Assembly: GCF_014279875.1 (NCBI RefSeq)
Contig: NZ_CP047952.1
Coordinates: 1,364,001-1,428,000 of the forward strand
Length of the DNA stretch: 64,000 nt
Source of the DNA: Synechococcus sp. MEDNS5
GTDB taxonomy: Bacteria; Cyanobacteriota; Cyanobacteriia; PCC-6307; Cyanobiaceae
Direction of reading: 5' to 3'
The translations under genes were made by a program, and so were the position numbers. This document shows, in pieces, positions 18,267 to 26,800 of this stretch. The stretch's first letter is position 1; every line of letters starts with the position of its first letter. The notes beneath the pieces were generated by a model. It worked only from the letters and a program-made list of their open reading frames with translations, was not told the origin of the DNA and did not search any database.

Positions 18267-18376
18267 TTCCGCTCGCTAAGGATTACGCCTTCTTGCCCTG
18301 AATGGCACTAGGGGAGAAATTAAGATTGCTATTTGAAGATGCTTATGCCACCATAAAGCAATAGATTGTCCCGACA

Positions 18377-18862
18377 ATGCCTTTAACAAACAATCCAAAA
18401 GTATCCAAAGTGTTATTGCAGCTCACATGGATTATCGGTGGCATTGGCTTCTGGAATGCTTTCAACTCCATTGGTTCTGGAGATGTCGAAACTGCAACTC
18501 AATGGATATCAGGGTGGGCTATCGGAGGCGTAGGACTTTTGTCCTTTATTCGGCATGCCGTCTTTCACAGAAGCGATGCGGTGCGAATGGGCTGGGACTA
18601 TGGACAACGAAACGACTTTCAGCTTGAAGTTGGTTTTGCAAATCTCGCATGGGGTGTTGTAGCCATCGTTGGCATTTTCCAAGGATGGGATACAGAAACC
18701 CTTGGGGCATTGGTGCTACTCGTCGGAATCTATATGCTCCAAGCGGCAGTTTTACACCTTCTTGAGTTGAAAGAAGTTAAAAATCCCAGATACGGAAGCA
18801 AACTTGCAAATTTAGCGTATGCAATATGTACGTTTTGGTTTGCAATCAAGGCTCTTTCTTAA
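18377..18862 (+). CDS. Small polytopic membrane protein (resembles DUF6790)
   Basis: This 161-aa protein has about four hydrophobic segments (LTWIIGGIGFWNAF, WAIGGVGLLSFI, WGVVAIVGIFQG, LGALVLLVGIYMLQ) and a conserved-looking loop RNDFQLEVGFANLAWG typical of DUF6790-like proteins. Function is unknown. It stands alone between two terminator-like repeats. Confidence 0.6.
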   Translation: MPLTNNPKVSKVLLQLTWIIGGIGFWNAFNSIGSGDVETATQWISGWAIGGVGLLSFIRHAVFHRSDAVRMGWDYGQRNDFQLEVGFANLAWGVVAIVGIFQGWDTETLGALVLLVGIYMLQAAVLHLLELKEVKNPRYGSKLANLAYAICTFWFAIKALS

Positions 18863-18903
18863 TGAATTTAATTGAATCTTGAGCTGACCCGCCTTAGCAA
18901 TAA

Positions 18904-19113
18904 ACGGCTATCTGGTCGTCACAATTCATTGATGAATCACTTCCACAATGTTTGCCTAATTGTGAAGGCGCGAACCTGATTTGCGCAAACCTGCTGAGCA
19001 CAGCGTTGGGGTCGTACCTGACTAGCACAATTTGGGGCAACACAACCTGCCCTGACGGCACAATCAACAGCGGTACTTCCCCCTGCACAGCAGAGCAACT
19101 CAACCTGGCTTGA
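18904..19113 (+). pseudogene. C-terminal remnant of a pentapeptide-repeat family protein
   Basis: An open frame of 69 codons without a start codon contains GANLICANLL (two pentapeptide-like units) and then the typical cyanobacterial tail TIWGNTTCPDGTINSG...PCTAEQLNLA. The preceding stop is at 18901-18903. Only the tail survives, so it is most likely a decayed gene end. Confidence 0.55.
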
Positions 19114-19124
19114 TTCACAATTAG

Positions 19125-19151
19125 CCCCTGTCAGCAATGGCGGGGTTTTTG
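19125..19151 (+). terminator. Terminator-like element, copy 2
   Basis: CCCC at 19125-19128 can pair with GGGG at 19142-19145 and is followed by TTTTT. The right half repeats the element at 18241-18266. It ends the pentapeptide remnant. Confidence 0.5.
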
Positions 19152-19197
19152 TTGCTTGAGCAGAGCGGGGAACACTGCAGGCAGACACATCTGAACC

Positions 19198-19254
19198 ATG
19201 ACCCTCGACACCCAGATGAAGCTGGCTCTGCTTCAGGAGCTATGGATTGCTTGA
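19198..19254 (+). pseudogene. Fragment of the small MTLALLQEL gene family
   Basis: The 18-codon frame MTLDTQMKLALLQELWIA repeats the N-terminus of the gene at 19693, including the upstream CTCGACACCCAGATG, and then stops. It is a truncated copy. Confidence 0.5.
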
Positions 19255-19279
19255 AATGCATTTTATTGTTAGGGGTAAG

Positions 19280-19528
19280 TCAGAATCTTCTGGGAATAAC
19301 TATGATTCCCAATTGGTAGAAGTAAGTAACATAAAAGTAAAGACTAATCAGTAACGAATAGCAAACCATCAGACCTTTGGCCTCTCTGCAAAGACCTTTA
19401 TGACGCTTACCCTCTGCTTCTAGTCTTTTCCTTCCAACTCGTTCACAGTAGGCATTCAATCTAAGAAACAGTTCGAGAACGATATAGAAAATAAACGTGA
19501 AATAAAGAACATTGATAATATGTTGCAT
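19280..19528 (-). CDS. Possible small membrane protein, 82 aa
   Basis: Two hydrophobic segments (VLYFTFIFYIVLELF and YSLLISLYFYVTYFY) flank a basic loop. AGGAAAC lies just upstream of the ATG as a ribosome binding site. The composition is AT-rich and unlike the neighbours, which suggests recent acquisition. No family is recognised. Confidence 0.4.
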   Translation of the reverse strand: MQHIINVLYFTFIFYIVLELFLRLNAYCERVGRKRLEAEGKRHKGLCREAKGLMVCYSLLISLYFYVTYFYQLGIIVIPRRF

Positions 19529-19692
19529 TGTTTCCTGTGACGTTGCACCGGTTCGATGCGTGAAGTGTAAAACCTAATGAAAGGAGTTTTTTATGACCTC
19601 AATTTTTTTGGGGGATAGATCCGAGACTGTGACTACCTGAACGGGGGAATGCTCTAAGCAGTCGCTTCTCACCAAGGATACTCGACACCCAG

Positions 19693-19893
19693 ATGACCCT
19701 TGCGCTGCTGCAGGAACTGCTCCTGTCGCTACGTGCCAACGACCCCGATGGCTTCAAGGGCTGGCTTGCTGAAGGCGTCCATGAGCTTGGTGAGCCAGCA
19801 GTGATTGAGCTGATGCTCGACGGACTGAACCCAATCCTCACAACAGAAGAAGCGGACAGGCTGGTCGGTTGGCACCTTGGGGTGAGCCTTTAG
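19693..19893 (+). CDS. Small helical protein, 66 aa (repeated family)
   Basis: The protein MTLALLQELLLSLRAND...EEADRLVGWHLGVSL is helical and acidic and has no signal. Truncated relatives lie at 19198 and 21816. It is the only copy here that continues past the first helix. Function is unknown. Confidence 0.5.
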   Translation: MTLALLQELLLSLRANDPDGFKGWLAEGVHELGEPAVIELMLDGLNPILTTEEADRLVGWHLGVSL

Positions 19894-20023
19894 CTCAACT
19901 GGGGGATTGCACTCAGAGCAATCTCACCAAAATCTACCTAAACGGGGAGGGGGTAACCGTGCAAAATGCAATAGTGTTTTTAAAGTGAGAGACACCAGCC
20001 ACTACAGCCGAAAGGCACTCACT

Positions 20024-20299
20024 ATGAATCTCTTTAAGAAGGCGTACGACCTGCTGCTCAAACCTTTAGATCCAATCCATGAGTAGATGGATAGACCATC
20101 CAACATCTCCGCTAATAGCTCTTTTGAGGATGAAGTTAACTACCAATTCGCAAAGGCACGTAACGCAACTTCTCACAGCGGTAATGTTTGCCAACTAATC
20201 GGCCTTTTAATGGTTGCCGCCTCTCCCTTTGCCTTGGTGATGGGTGGTAAGAATTTCATGGTCAAGTCCAAACGCTTGAGCCAGCTGTTCTGTTGTTAG
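20024..20299 (+). pseudogene. Small ORF interrupted by an in-frame amber codon (doubtful)
   Basis: From the ATG at 20024 a frame reads MNLFKKAYDLLLKPLDPIHE, meets TAG at 20084-20086 and continues in frame at once with MDRPSNISANSS. The second part has a hydrophobic stretch. Its last 90 bases are antisense to the minus-strand ORF at 20207, so the real end is unclear. Confidence 0.3.
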
Positions 20300-20575
20300 A
20301 CGCTCACCGTTGCCATCAAGCAAAGCTTTGCCGGCAGTAAATCTCCAAAGCTTTGTATCTGTTGCTTTGTCAACGACAGGCTCCCACTTGGCTTCAGCAT
20401 CCGCGTCACCAAGAATACTGTCCGTGTAATCGTTATCCGAGATGATTACAAGCAGGGTGTATCGTTTATCTTCAGTGATCTTTTTCATGTGATCAAAAAC
20501 CCATTGCCAAACATTCTTTAACTCGTTCAGCAGAGCGTTCATCACCAAGATCTGCTGCTTTTCTCGCATCATCAC
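20207..20575 (-). CDS. Hypothetical protein, about 122 aa
   Basis: The frame is open further upstream, inside the TPR gene. A start at 20575 (MMREKQQ) or 20542 (MNALLNELKNVWQW) is more likely. The residues KRYTLLVIISDNDY and RFTAGKALLDGNGERLTTEQLAQAF look like a folded protein. It ends HHQGKGRGGNH. The 5' end overlaps the TPR gene by about 80 bases in another frame. It is not recognised. Confidence 0.4.
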   Translation of the reverse strand: MMMREKQQILVMNALLNELKNVWQWVFDHMKKITEDKRYTLLVIISDNDYTDSILGDADAEAKWEPVVDKATDTKLWRFTAGKALLDGNGERLTTEQLAQAFGLDHEILTTHHQGKGRGGNH

Positions 20576-21299
20576 AGGCACCTTTTTTATCTCCAAGTGC
20601 ATACTTGGACAGACTACGATTAGAGTATGCAGTGGCATACTTAGGATCGATCTCTATTGCCTTATTGTAATCAGCACTTGCGCCTTGAACATCCCCAAGT
20701 TTGCGCTTAGAATTGCCACGATTGTTATAAGCAGAGACATACTGCGGATTAACCTCTATTGCCTTATTGTAATCAGCAATCGCTCCTTGATAATCTTCTG
20801 AATCATCCTTGGTAGAACCACGATTGTTGTAAGCATTGGCATCCTGAGGATTAATCTCTATTGCCTTATTGTAATCAGCAATTGCGCCTTGAACATCCCC
20901 AAGTTTGAGCTTAGAATTGCCACGATTATTGTAAGCTTTGTCTTCCCGTGGATCAATCTCTATTGCCTTATTGAAATCAGCAATTGCGCCTTGAAGATCC
21001 CCTGATCTGTACTTAGAATTGCCACGATTAATGTAAGCACCGGCATACTGAGGATTAATCTCTATTGCCTTATTGTAATCAGCAATTGCTCCTTGATAAT
21101 CACCTTGGTTATATTTATCCAATCCACTATTAAACGAATTGACCGCCAAAGGGTTAGAACAAGCGGTAATCAACGGCGACCCAAGAGCAAGCACAGACAA
21201 TGCTGCAGCAATGGCAGTGGTCCTGCGTGGTATTGGATGGGTTCTTGTGAAGGAAGGTTTAGTCGTATTCACAGGCGTTTTGAGCGCACAGATATTCAT
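20493..21299 (-). CDS. TPR-repeat lipoprotein, 268 aa
   Basis: The N-terminus has a basic PRR motif, a hydrophobic stretch and the lipobox LITAC near residue 47, so the protein should be exported and lipid-anchored. Six 34-residue TPR units follow (core GDYQGAIADYNKAIEINPQY), with the last degenerate. TPR arrays bind proteins. The DNA of the repeats is nearly identical with a 102-bp period, which favours recombination and copy-number change. It sits in variable DNA with no conserved neighbour. Confidence 0.8.
   Translation of the reverse strand: MNICALKTPVNTTKPSFTRTHPIPRRTTAIAAALSVLALGSPLITACSNPLAVNSFNSGLDKYNQGDYQGAIADYNKAIEINPQYAGAYINRGNSKYRSGDLQGAIADFNKAIEIDPREDKAYNNRGNSKLKLGDVQGAIADYNKAIEINPQDANAYNNRGSTKDDSEDYQGAIADYNKAIEVNPQYVSAYNNRGNSKRKLGDVQGASADYNKAIEIDPKYATAYSNRSLSKYALGDKKGACDDARKAADLGDERSAERVKECLAMGF
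20652..21161. repeat. 102-bp tandem repeats inside the TPR gene
   Basis: The marker ctctattgcctt recurs at 20652, 20754, 20856, 20958 and 21060, exactly 102 bases apart, and the surrounding units differ by few bases. This equals 34 codons, one TPR. Confidence 0.85.
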
Positions 21300-21352
21300 A
21301 CTAGCAACGAAGAAATCCTGAGCACAGGCACCTACGGGGCCCTAGCTCAAAC

Positions 21353-21820
21353 CTAGAAACCAGACCGTATCGCCATTACGACACAGCTAAGCCTGTCCGT
21401 TGCACCCATCTTTCCAATGATTTGGGAGACGTAACTCTTGATAGTCTCTGTTGAAAGGACCAGCTCCTCTGCAATGGCTTTATTAGAGAGCCCAAGGCAG
21501 AGCTGCTTCAAGACATCAAGCTCACGGGCACTCAGGTCGGGTAACTGCTTGATCGGAAATGCAGCCGTTTCACGGATGGCGGGCGGGTAATAGACGCCGC
21601 CCCGTTTCATCGCCATGAGCGATTGGAACAAGTCACCTTCTTCGCCCAGGCCGATGGCGCTGTAGAAGCAAACACCAGCAGCGCCAGAATTAATGGCGTC
21701 ACGGACTACTGCTTCAGATTCGCGGTCGGTGAATAAAAGGCAGTTGGTACCTGGCGAGTCACGTTTGACCCTCTCAATCAGAGATATGGAATAACCCTCT
21801 TCTAGTTTCTGACCGATGCC
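21353..21820 (-). pseudogene. 5'-truncated LuxR-type response regulator
   Basis: An open frame of 155 codons with no ATG, GTG or TTG in its first part encodes the back half of a receiver-like domain (KRDSPGTNCLLFTDRESEAVV, SGAAGVCFYSAIG). A complete LuxR helix-turn-helix follows (LSARELDVLKQLCLGLSNKAIAEEL, then TIKSYVSQIIGKMGATDR). The frame begins at a TGA (21821-21823) inside a small-gene fragment read on the other strand, so the promoter and the phosphoacceptor half are gone. A TTG at 21631 could still allow a bare DNA-binding domain. Confidence 0.65.
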
Positions 21821-21926
21821 TCAAGACACCCGCATCGCACTGTTCCTACTGGCTGAACTGGTTGCTTCACTGCAAGCCAATGACCCTGACACCTTCAAGC
21901 ACTGCCACCGTCAAATGAAGGGCTGA
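21816..21926 (+). pseudogene. Second fragment of the small repeated gene family
   Basis: The 36-codon frame MPQDTRIALFLLAELVASLQANDPDTFKHC resembles residues 1-25 of the gene at 19693 and then ends early. It abuts the truncated regulator, marking a rearrangement point. Confidence 0.45.
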
Positions 21927-21972
21927 CCGATACCTAGAACACCATTAACCTTGGGCACTAGCGATCGTCGCC

Positions 21973-22242
21973 ATGCCGACCCTTAAGGAGTTTCGTGCCT
22001 TACGGGCACAGGTGCCAGCTGAAACCCAGTCCGAGCTGTTCAGCCTGATGACCAAGGACCCGCAGGCGTCGTTTCAGCGCATGGTCGAGATTGCCGCTGA
22101 ACAAGGCATGACCATCAGCGTTGATGAGGTCCAGGGCTTCCTCAATGCCGTGGATGAGGACGACGAATTTGATGACATCGAGCTGGATGCTGTTGCTCTC
22201 ACCGCCATTGCTGGTGGTGGTAATCACAGGGGAGGGTGTTGA
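21973..22242 (+). CDS. Nif11-type double-glycine RiPP-like precursor, 89 aa
   Basis: The long acidic leader (LKEFRALRAQVPAETQSEL, QRMVEIAAEQGMTISVDEVQGFLNAV, DDIELDAVALTAIAGG) follows the Nif11-derived pattern, with a hydrophobic helix and a Gly-Gly cleavage motif at about residues 81-82. The core after it is only about seven residues (GNHRGGC), with a single C-terminal Cys. Known families of this type are modified and exported by peptidase-containing ABC transporters. No modifying enzyme lies in the window. A terminator follows at 22259. A dead sibling is at 17953. Confidence 0.65.
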   Translation: MPTLKEFRALRAQVPAETQSELFSLMTKDPQASFQRMVEIAAEQGMTISVDEVQGFLNAVDEDDEFDDIELDAVALTAIAGGGNHRGGC

Positions 22243-22258
22243 GGTTTGGCTTAAAGCG

Positions 22259-22286
22259 TCGCCCCGTTTAATCGGCGGGGTTTTAT
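22259..22286 (+). terminator. Terminator after the precursor gene
   Basis: CCCCG pairs with CGGGG across a short AT-rich loop and is followed by TTTTATT. It lies about 20 bases past the stop. Confidence 0.65.
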
Positions 22287-22479
22287 TCGTTGGTGGAGAG
22301 AGTTGACAAAGCAGAAAACTGTTGTCCAGAAGCAAGCCGCGTAGTAAAGTCCACCACTCCCTAATCACGCCAAGAAAAGACTCGATTCACCCGAGAAACT
22401 TAAAAACCAACCGAACCAAACCAGACAAGACAACAGTGCGTCAAACAATCAATTTAAAGCATTTATCCAGATAGAATCT

Positions 22480-22866
22480 TTAGCAGCCAAAGTCGAGCAT
22501 GTATGCACCCACAGAACTTTTTTTAACAGGATTCCACTGACCATCACCTTTCACAAGCCGTTCTCGACACTTGAAGGCTTTTATCATAGTATAATCCTTA
22601 TCTTCAGTATCTGGATCATTAATTACTCGCATTTTGATAACAACTGTTCCAGCGATTTTTGTTTCAACTTTCGCAAAATACAAAGTTCCATCTTCTGCAT
22701 CCACAATATATTCATAACCCTCATCCTGAGGTGAAGATGCCTGCGAGGGCGAAGCACCGATAGTTAAACCTAAGGGGGCCAAACTCCAAAGCCCAGCAAA
22801 AAGTACGGAGATGATTCGCGGCAAAATTGATCTCCATACGATTTCACCCAATTTAAACATAAACAC
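22480..22866 (-). CDS. Secreted hypothetical protein, 128 aa
   Basis: A signal peptide-like N-terminus (RIISVLFAGLWSLAPLGL, then ASPSQAS) precedes a beta-rich domain (YIVDAEDGTLYFAKVETKIAGTVVIKM) and two cysteines near the C-terminus. The DNA is AT-rich compared with the flanking core genes. No family is recognised. It follows the Nif11 gene at 22879 by 12 bases on the same strand. Confidence 0.55.
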   Translation of the reverse strand: MFMFKLGEIVWRSILPRIISVLFAGLWSLAPLGLTIGASPSQASSPQDEGYEYIVDAEDGTLYFAKVETKIAGTVVIKMRVINDPDTEDKDYTMIKAFKCRERLVKGDGQWNPVKKSSVGAYMLDFGC

Positions 22867-22878
22867 ACAACCCGTCGT

Positions 22879-23124
22879 TCAACGCCCAATCGTGATCGGC
22901 GCCTCCTTGTTTTTCCACCAAACCCAGTCGCGAATGGGTGGGGTGTTGCTCAACTGCTCACGCGTCAGGCCCAGCCCAAGCTTCTGGGACGCCCCCAAGA
23001 GAACATCGAGCATTTCCTCACCGTCGCTGCAGCGGGCCAGGGCCTCGTTTGTTTTTTTCGCTCCATCAAGAGCCTGAACCAACAGGGCGACCCGACGGGC
23101 CACAGGCAGTGCACGAGGATCCAT
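22879..23124 (-). CDS. Nif11-like domain protein, 81 aa
   Basis: Residues 10-58 (VALLVQALDGAKKTNEAL, EEMLDVLLGASQKLGLGLTREQL) match the Nif11 helix pattern. The tail RDWVWWKNKEAPITIGR has no Gly-Gly site, so it is not an obvious peptide precursor. It closes the variable region next to the phosphatase gene. Confidence 0.6.
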   Translation of the reverse strand: MDPRALPVARRVALLVQALDGAKKTNEALARCSDGEEMLDVLLGASQKLGLGLTREQLSNTPPIRDWVWWKNKEAPITIGR

Positions 23125-23204
23125 AACGGTTACGAAAGCCGCTCACCGTAACCAGCTTCGCTGACAGGAGCAGCCGCAACGGGCAGAATCTTTGGAGATT
23201 GTTC

Positions 23205-23866
23205 ATGACGATGGCAGCCGTTCAGGGACAACACTGGGTCATCGGTGATGTACACGGATGCCACGAAACCCTGGTCAGGTTGCTGTCGGTTCTACCGCTC
23301 AACGACCACTTGGTTTTCTGCGGTGATGTGATCAATCGAGGTCCAGCCATTGCCGACTGCATGAATCTGGTTTGGGAACTGGTTTGCGCAGGACGGGCCA
23401 CATGGTTGCGCGGCAACCACGAGCAGACCTTGATCCAGGGACTTGAGCAATCCCCCGCCAGCGGCCATGGCGAACTCTTGACGATCGACACCTATCGCCA
23501 ACTCGGAGACGGTCTCTCGCGTCAGTGGCTGCAGCGTTTGCGGCAGCTTCCTGAGGTGTTCCAGGGCGAGGGATGGGTCGCCCCCACGCCGGATTTGACG
23601 ACTCCGGTCGCCCCGACCTGCACATCCGTGAACCCTTCTGGGATCACTACAACGGTCGCTACGGCAGGGTCATTGTCGGTCATACCCCGCGACCAGCTGT
23701 TGAGTGCCAAGGCCACATCGTGATGATCGACACCGGCGCCGTCTACGGCGGCTTGCTGACGGCCTTTTGCCCTGAAACCGATGCGGTGGTTCAGGTGCAT
23801 GGACCGAGGGCCATCTCTGAAAGTCCCTCTCACCAAAGGGAACTGGCCACAGGGCTGCCTTGCTAA
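23205..23866 (+). pseudogene. PPP-family metallophosphatase with a -1 frameshift
   Basis: The first frame (from the ATG at 23205, with GGAG seven bases upstream) carries GDVHG, GDVINRG and RGNHE. The second frame (to 23866) carries HAGFDD and GHTPRP. Together these are the five signature motifs of serine/threonine or Ap4A-type phosphatases in order. The switch falls at CCCCC (23581-23585), where restoring one base would read GWVA-x-HAGFDD and give about 220 aa. It could be a true pseudogene, a homopolymer sequencing error or, less likely, programmed slippage. The stop overlaps the recC start. Confidence 0.75.
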
Positions 23867-26800
23867 GGATTTATCGCAGCAACAGAGCAGAGCTTCTGGC
23901 TCAGCTCCTCGCCCAGGATCTCAATCTGAACCCTCCCGCACCTTTCGAACAGGTGGAGGTTGTGGTCAACACCTGGCCTACGAGCCGTTGGCTTGGCGAA
24001 CGACTGGCCAGCTTCAACGGAATCAGCGCCCTCGTGCGCTTCCCTTTTCCCGGGAGCCGCCTCCGCCAACTGGTGCAAGCCGTGCTGAGCACGGAGCCCC
24101 CAGTTGATGATCCCTGGCGAGCCGAACGGTTGGTCTGGACGGTGCTCGCTGTGCTTCCGCAACTGATGCAACGCGAGGAGGCTGAACAGCTCAGGCAGTG
24201 GTGGGACAGTCACCGCACTGCATCCGAGGTTCTGTCGCGGGAGCAGTGGTTGCTCGCACGCCAACTGGCGGATGCGGTGGATGATTACGCGCTTTACCGA
24301 CCTCAGGAAATCGCCGGCTGGATGGCCGGCGATGACGGGGGAAACCTCCCGGACGTTCTGCGCTGGCAGCCGCTTCTCGTGCGTGCGCTCGCTGACCGGC
24401 TTCCAAGCGATCCCTTCGGCTTACAGGTTCAACGGGCCATTGATCAACTCCGCTTGGGGCAAGCGCCAGCCACACCGCTGCCGAAGGGTCTGAGGCTGTT
24501 CGGTCTCAGCAATCTCGCCCCAGTGCAGATTGATCTGCTTCAGGCGCTTGCCGGGGTGATGCAGGTGGAGCTTTATTTGCTCACGCCCTGTCCGGATCTG
24601 TGGGAGCGATCAGCGCGAAGACGGCGCCAACTGGGGGAGAACTGGACCGCATCCCCAGATGGAACCTGGCTGATCGAGGCCCCGAAACTGGAAGCCATCC
24701 TCGGCCGCATGGGAGGGGAATTCCAGCTGCTGCTGGAGGGCAGTGGCGACTGTCTGCTCAGCAGCACGGATCAGGCTGATCTGTTTGCCGACCCGGTGGC
24801 GATGGCAGCCTCCGAAGGCCGGCAGGGGTCCTTGCTGGAGCAGCTGCAACAGCAGCTCGCAAGCACCGAACACATTCGATTGCAGCGCAAGAGCTCCGAT
24901 CGCTCCTTGCTGTTCATGGGCTGTGCAGGTCCTTGGCGGGAAGTGCAGCTGGTTCGGGATCACATTCTTCACTGGATGGCCGACGATCCCACACTTCAAC
25001 CACGGGACATCCTCGTGATGACGCCTGATGTTGAGCGTTATGCACCGCTGCTGGCCTCCGTGCTCTCTGACCAGGACGCCACCGGAGTGGATCTGCCCTG
25101 GCGCCTCACCGACCGCAGTCAGCAGAACAGCCCTGGATTGCAGCAGGCCTTCATGACCCTGCTTCAGCTCAGTGCGGAGCGTCTCACCGCCACCGGACTG
25201 GAAGCACTGATGACCAATCCGGCGTTTCTCAGTCTTCAGGGTCTCGAAGCACAGGAGGCGATGGACATCACCGCTGCCTTGCAACGCAGCGGCTTCCGTT
25301 GGGGGCTCGATCGTGAGGAACGCCATGGCGATGACACCCACAGCCTGCGCTGGTGCCTGGATCGCTGGCTCATCGGCCTGATCCTCCCCGATGAGCCTGG
25401 CCTGGCACTCGGCACCTGTGCTCCCGCTTTGCCGGATCTGAGCCTTCAGCAGCTCGAGCGCTGGTGGCCGCTCCTGGATCAGGTCGCACGATCGATCTCT
25501 CAGTTGCGCCAAAGCGGAAGCTGCTCTGAGTGGGTGGAACGGTTGCGGCGGCTGCTCTCCGATCTCTTCGGCGACGGTGGTACCTGGGACTGGGAACTGC
25601 AAGCCATCCAGCAATGCCTGGACAGCTGGGTGCTGCAGGCAGGCCACTGCGAACTCAACCTGGAAACCACAGTGGTGATCGCGGTTCTCGAGGAAGCACT
25701 TTCGGCCGACAGTGGCCGCTTCGGGCACCGCAGCGGTGCCATGACCGTGAGCGCCCTCGAACCAATGCGTGCCATTCCCCATCGGGTCATCGTGCTCATG
25801 GGGCTGGATGCCGCCTCCTTTCCTCGTACACAGGAACGCCCGGGATTTCATCTGCTGGAGCGGCAGCGGAGGCTTGGGGATCCAAGCAGTACGGATCAGG
25901 ATCGCTACGTGCTGCTCGAGGCGCTGCTCTCCTCCCGTCAGCACCTGTTGATCAGCTGGAGCAGCCGTGATGAACGACGCGGAGACACGCTGCCACCCTG
26001 TCCGCCCGTGCAGCAGTGGCTCAGCCTGCTGCGACAGGAGCTCAGCGAGGAGGCGATGGCCCAGGTGCTGATCGAACCACCGGCCAACCCACTGGACGCA
26101 GCCAACTTCATCCCTGCCAAAACGGATGCGTTGAGCTGTGATCGTCGCCTGCTTCAGGCCAGGCAGTGCCTCGATGATCCGCAACGCCCGGCTCCAGGTC
26201 GTGCCCCCCTCGGCCTCGCCCTGCCCATTCACTGGACCCTGAAAGCGAAGCCCGCGGCAGCGCACGCCAACACGCTGAACAGCGACCAAGTGGAACAGCT
26301 GGAACGCTGGCTGCAGGCTCCCCAACGGGCCTGGCTCCGGCAGCGGGGCATCGAAGCTGGGGAATGGTGTGATGCCGTTGAAGATCGATCACCGCTGGCC
26401 CTACCGGAACGAGCACTCCGCGCCGTGATCACCGAGCGCCTGCGTGATGAGCTCGATGGGCTCACGAGAGACCCTGAAGCCCGGTGGGACATCTCCAAAT
26501 CTGGAGACTGGATGCGATGGAGCTGCGGCCGGGGGCTGCTGCCGCCTGGGGCTGGGGGGGCGCTGGACGACAGCCGCCTGGAACAGCGCTGGCAAAACCT
26601 GCAGACCGCCCTGTTCAGCATCGGCCCCCTGCAGCAACCTCCGCGATGGGAGGGGCTCGCGATTCCACCACTGCCAAAGGCGGGGGAGACCGCTGTGATG
26701 ATCAGCGCCTCCAAGCTTCAGGCCCGCACCGTGCTCGAGGGCTGGTTCAAGCATCTGCTGAACCAGCGGCAGGGCAGAGGCTCTCCGACCGTGGTGGTCT

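Noticed and set aside
19137-19319. Plus-strand 60-codon frame
   Set aside because: It starts inside the terminator-like repeat and runs across a truncated small-gene copy in a different frame.
22306-22340. TTGACA as a possible -35 box
   Set aside because: No -10-like sequence lies at a suitable distance, and no gene follows on the plus strand.
24610-26325. Minus-strand open frame of 571 codons inside recC
   Set aside because: It is a shadow of a GC-rich gene on the opposite strand. The recC frame is complete and recognised, and this one has no domain.
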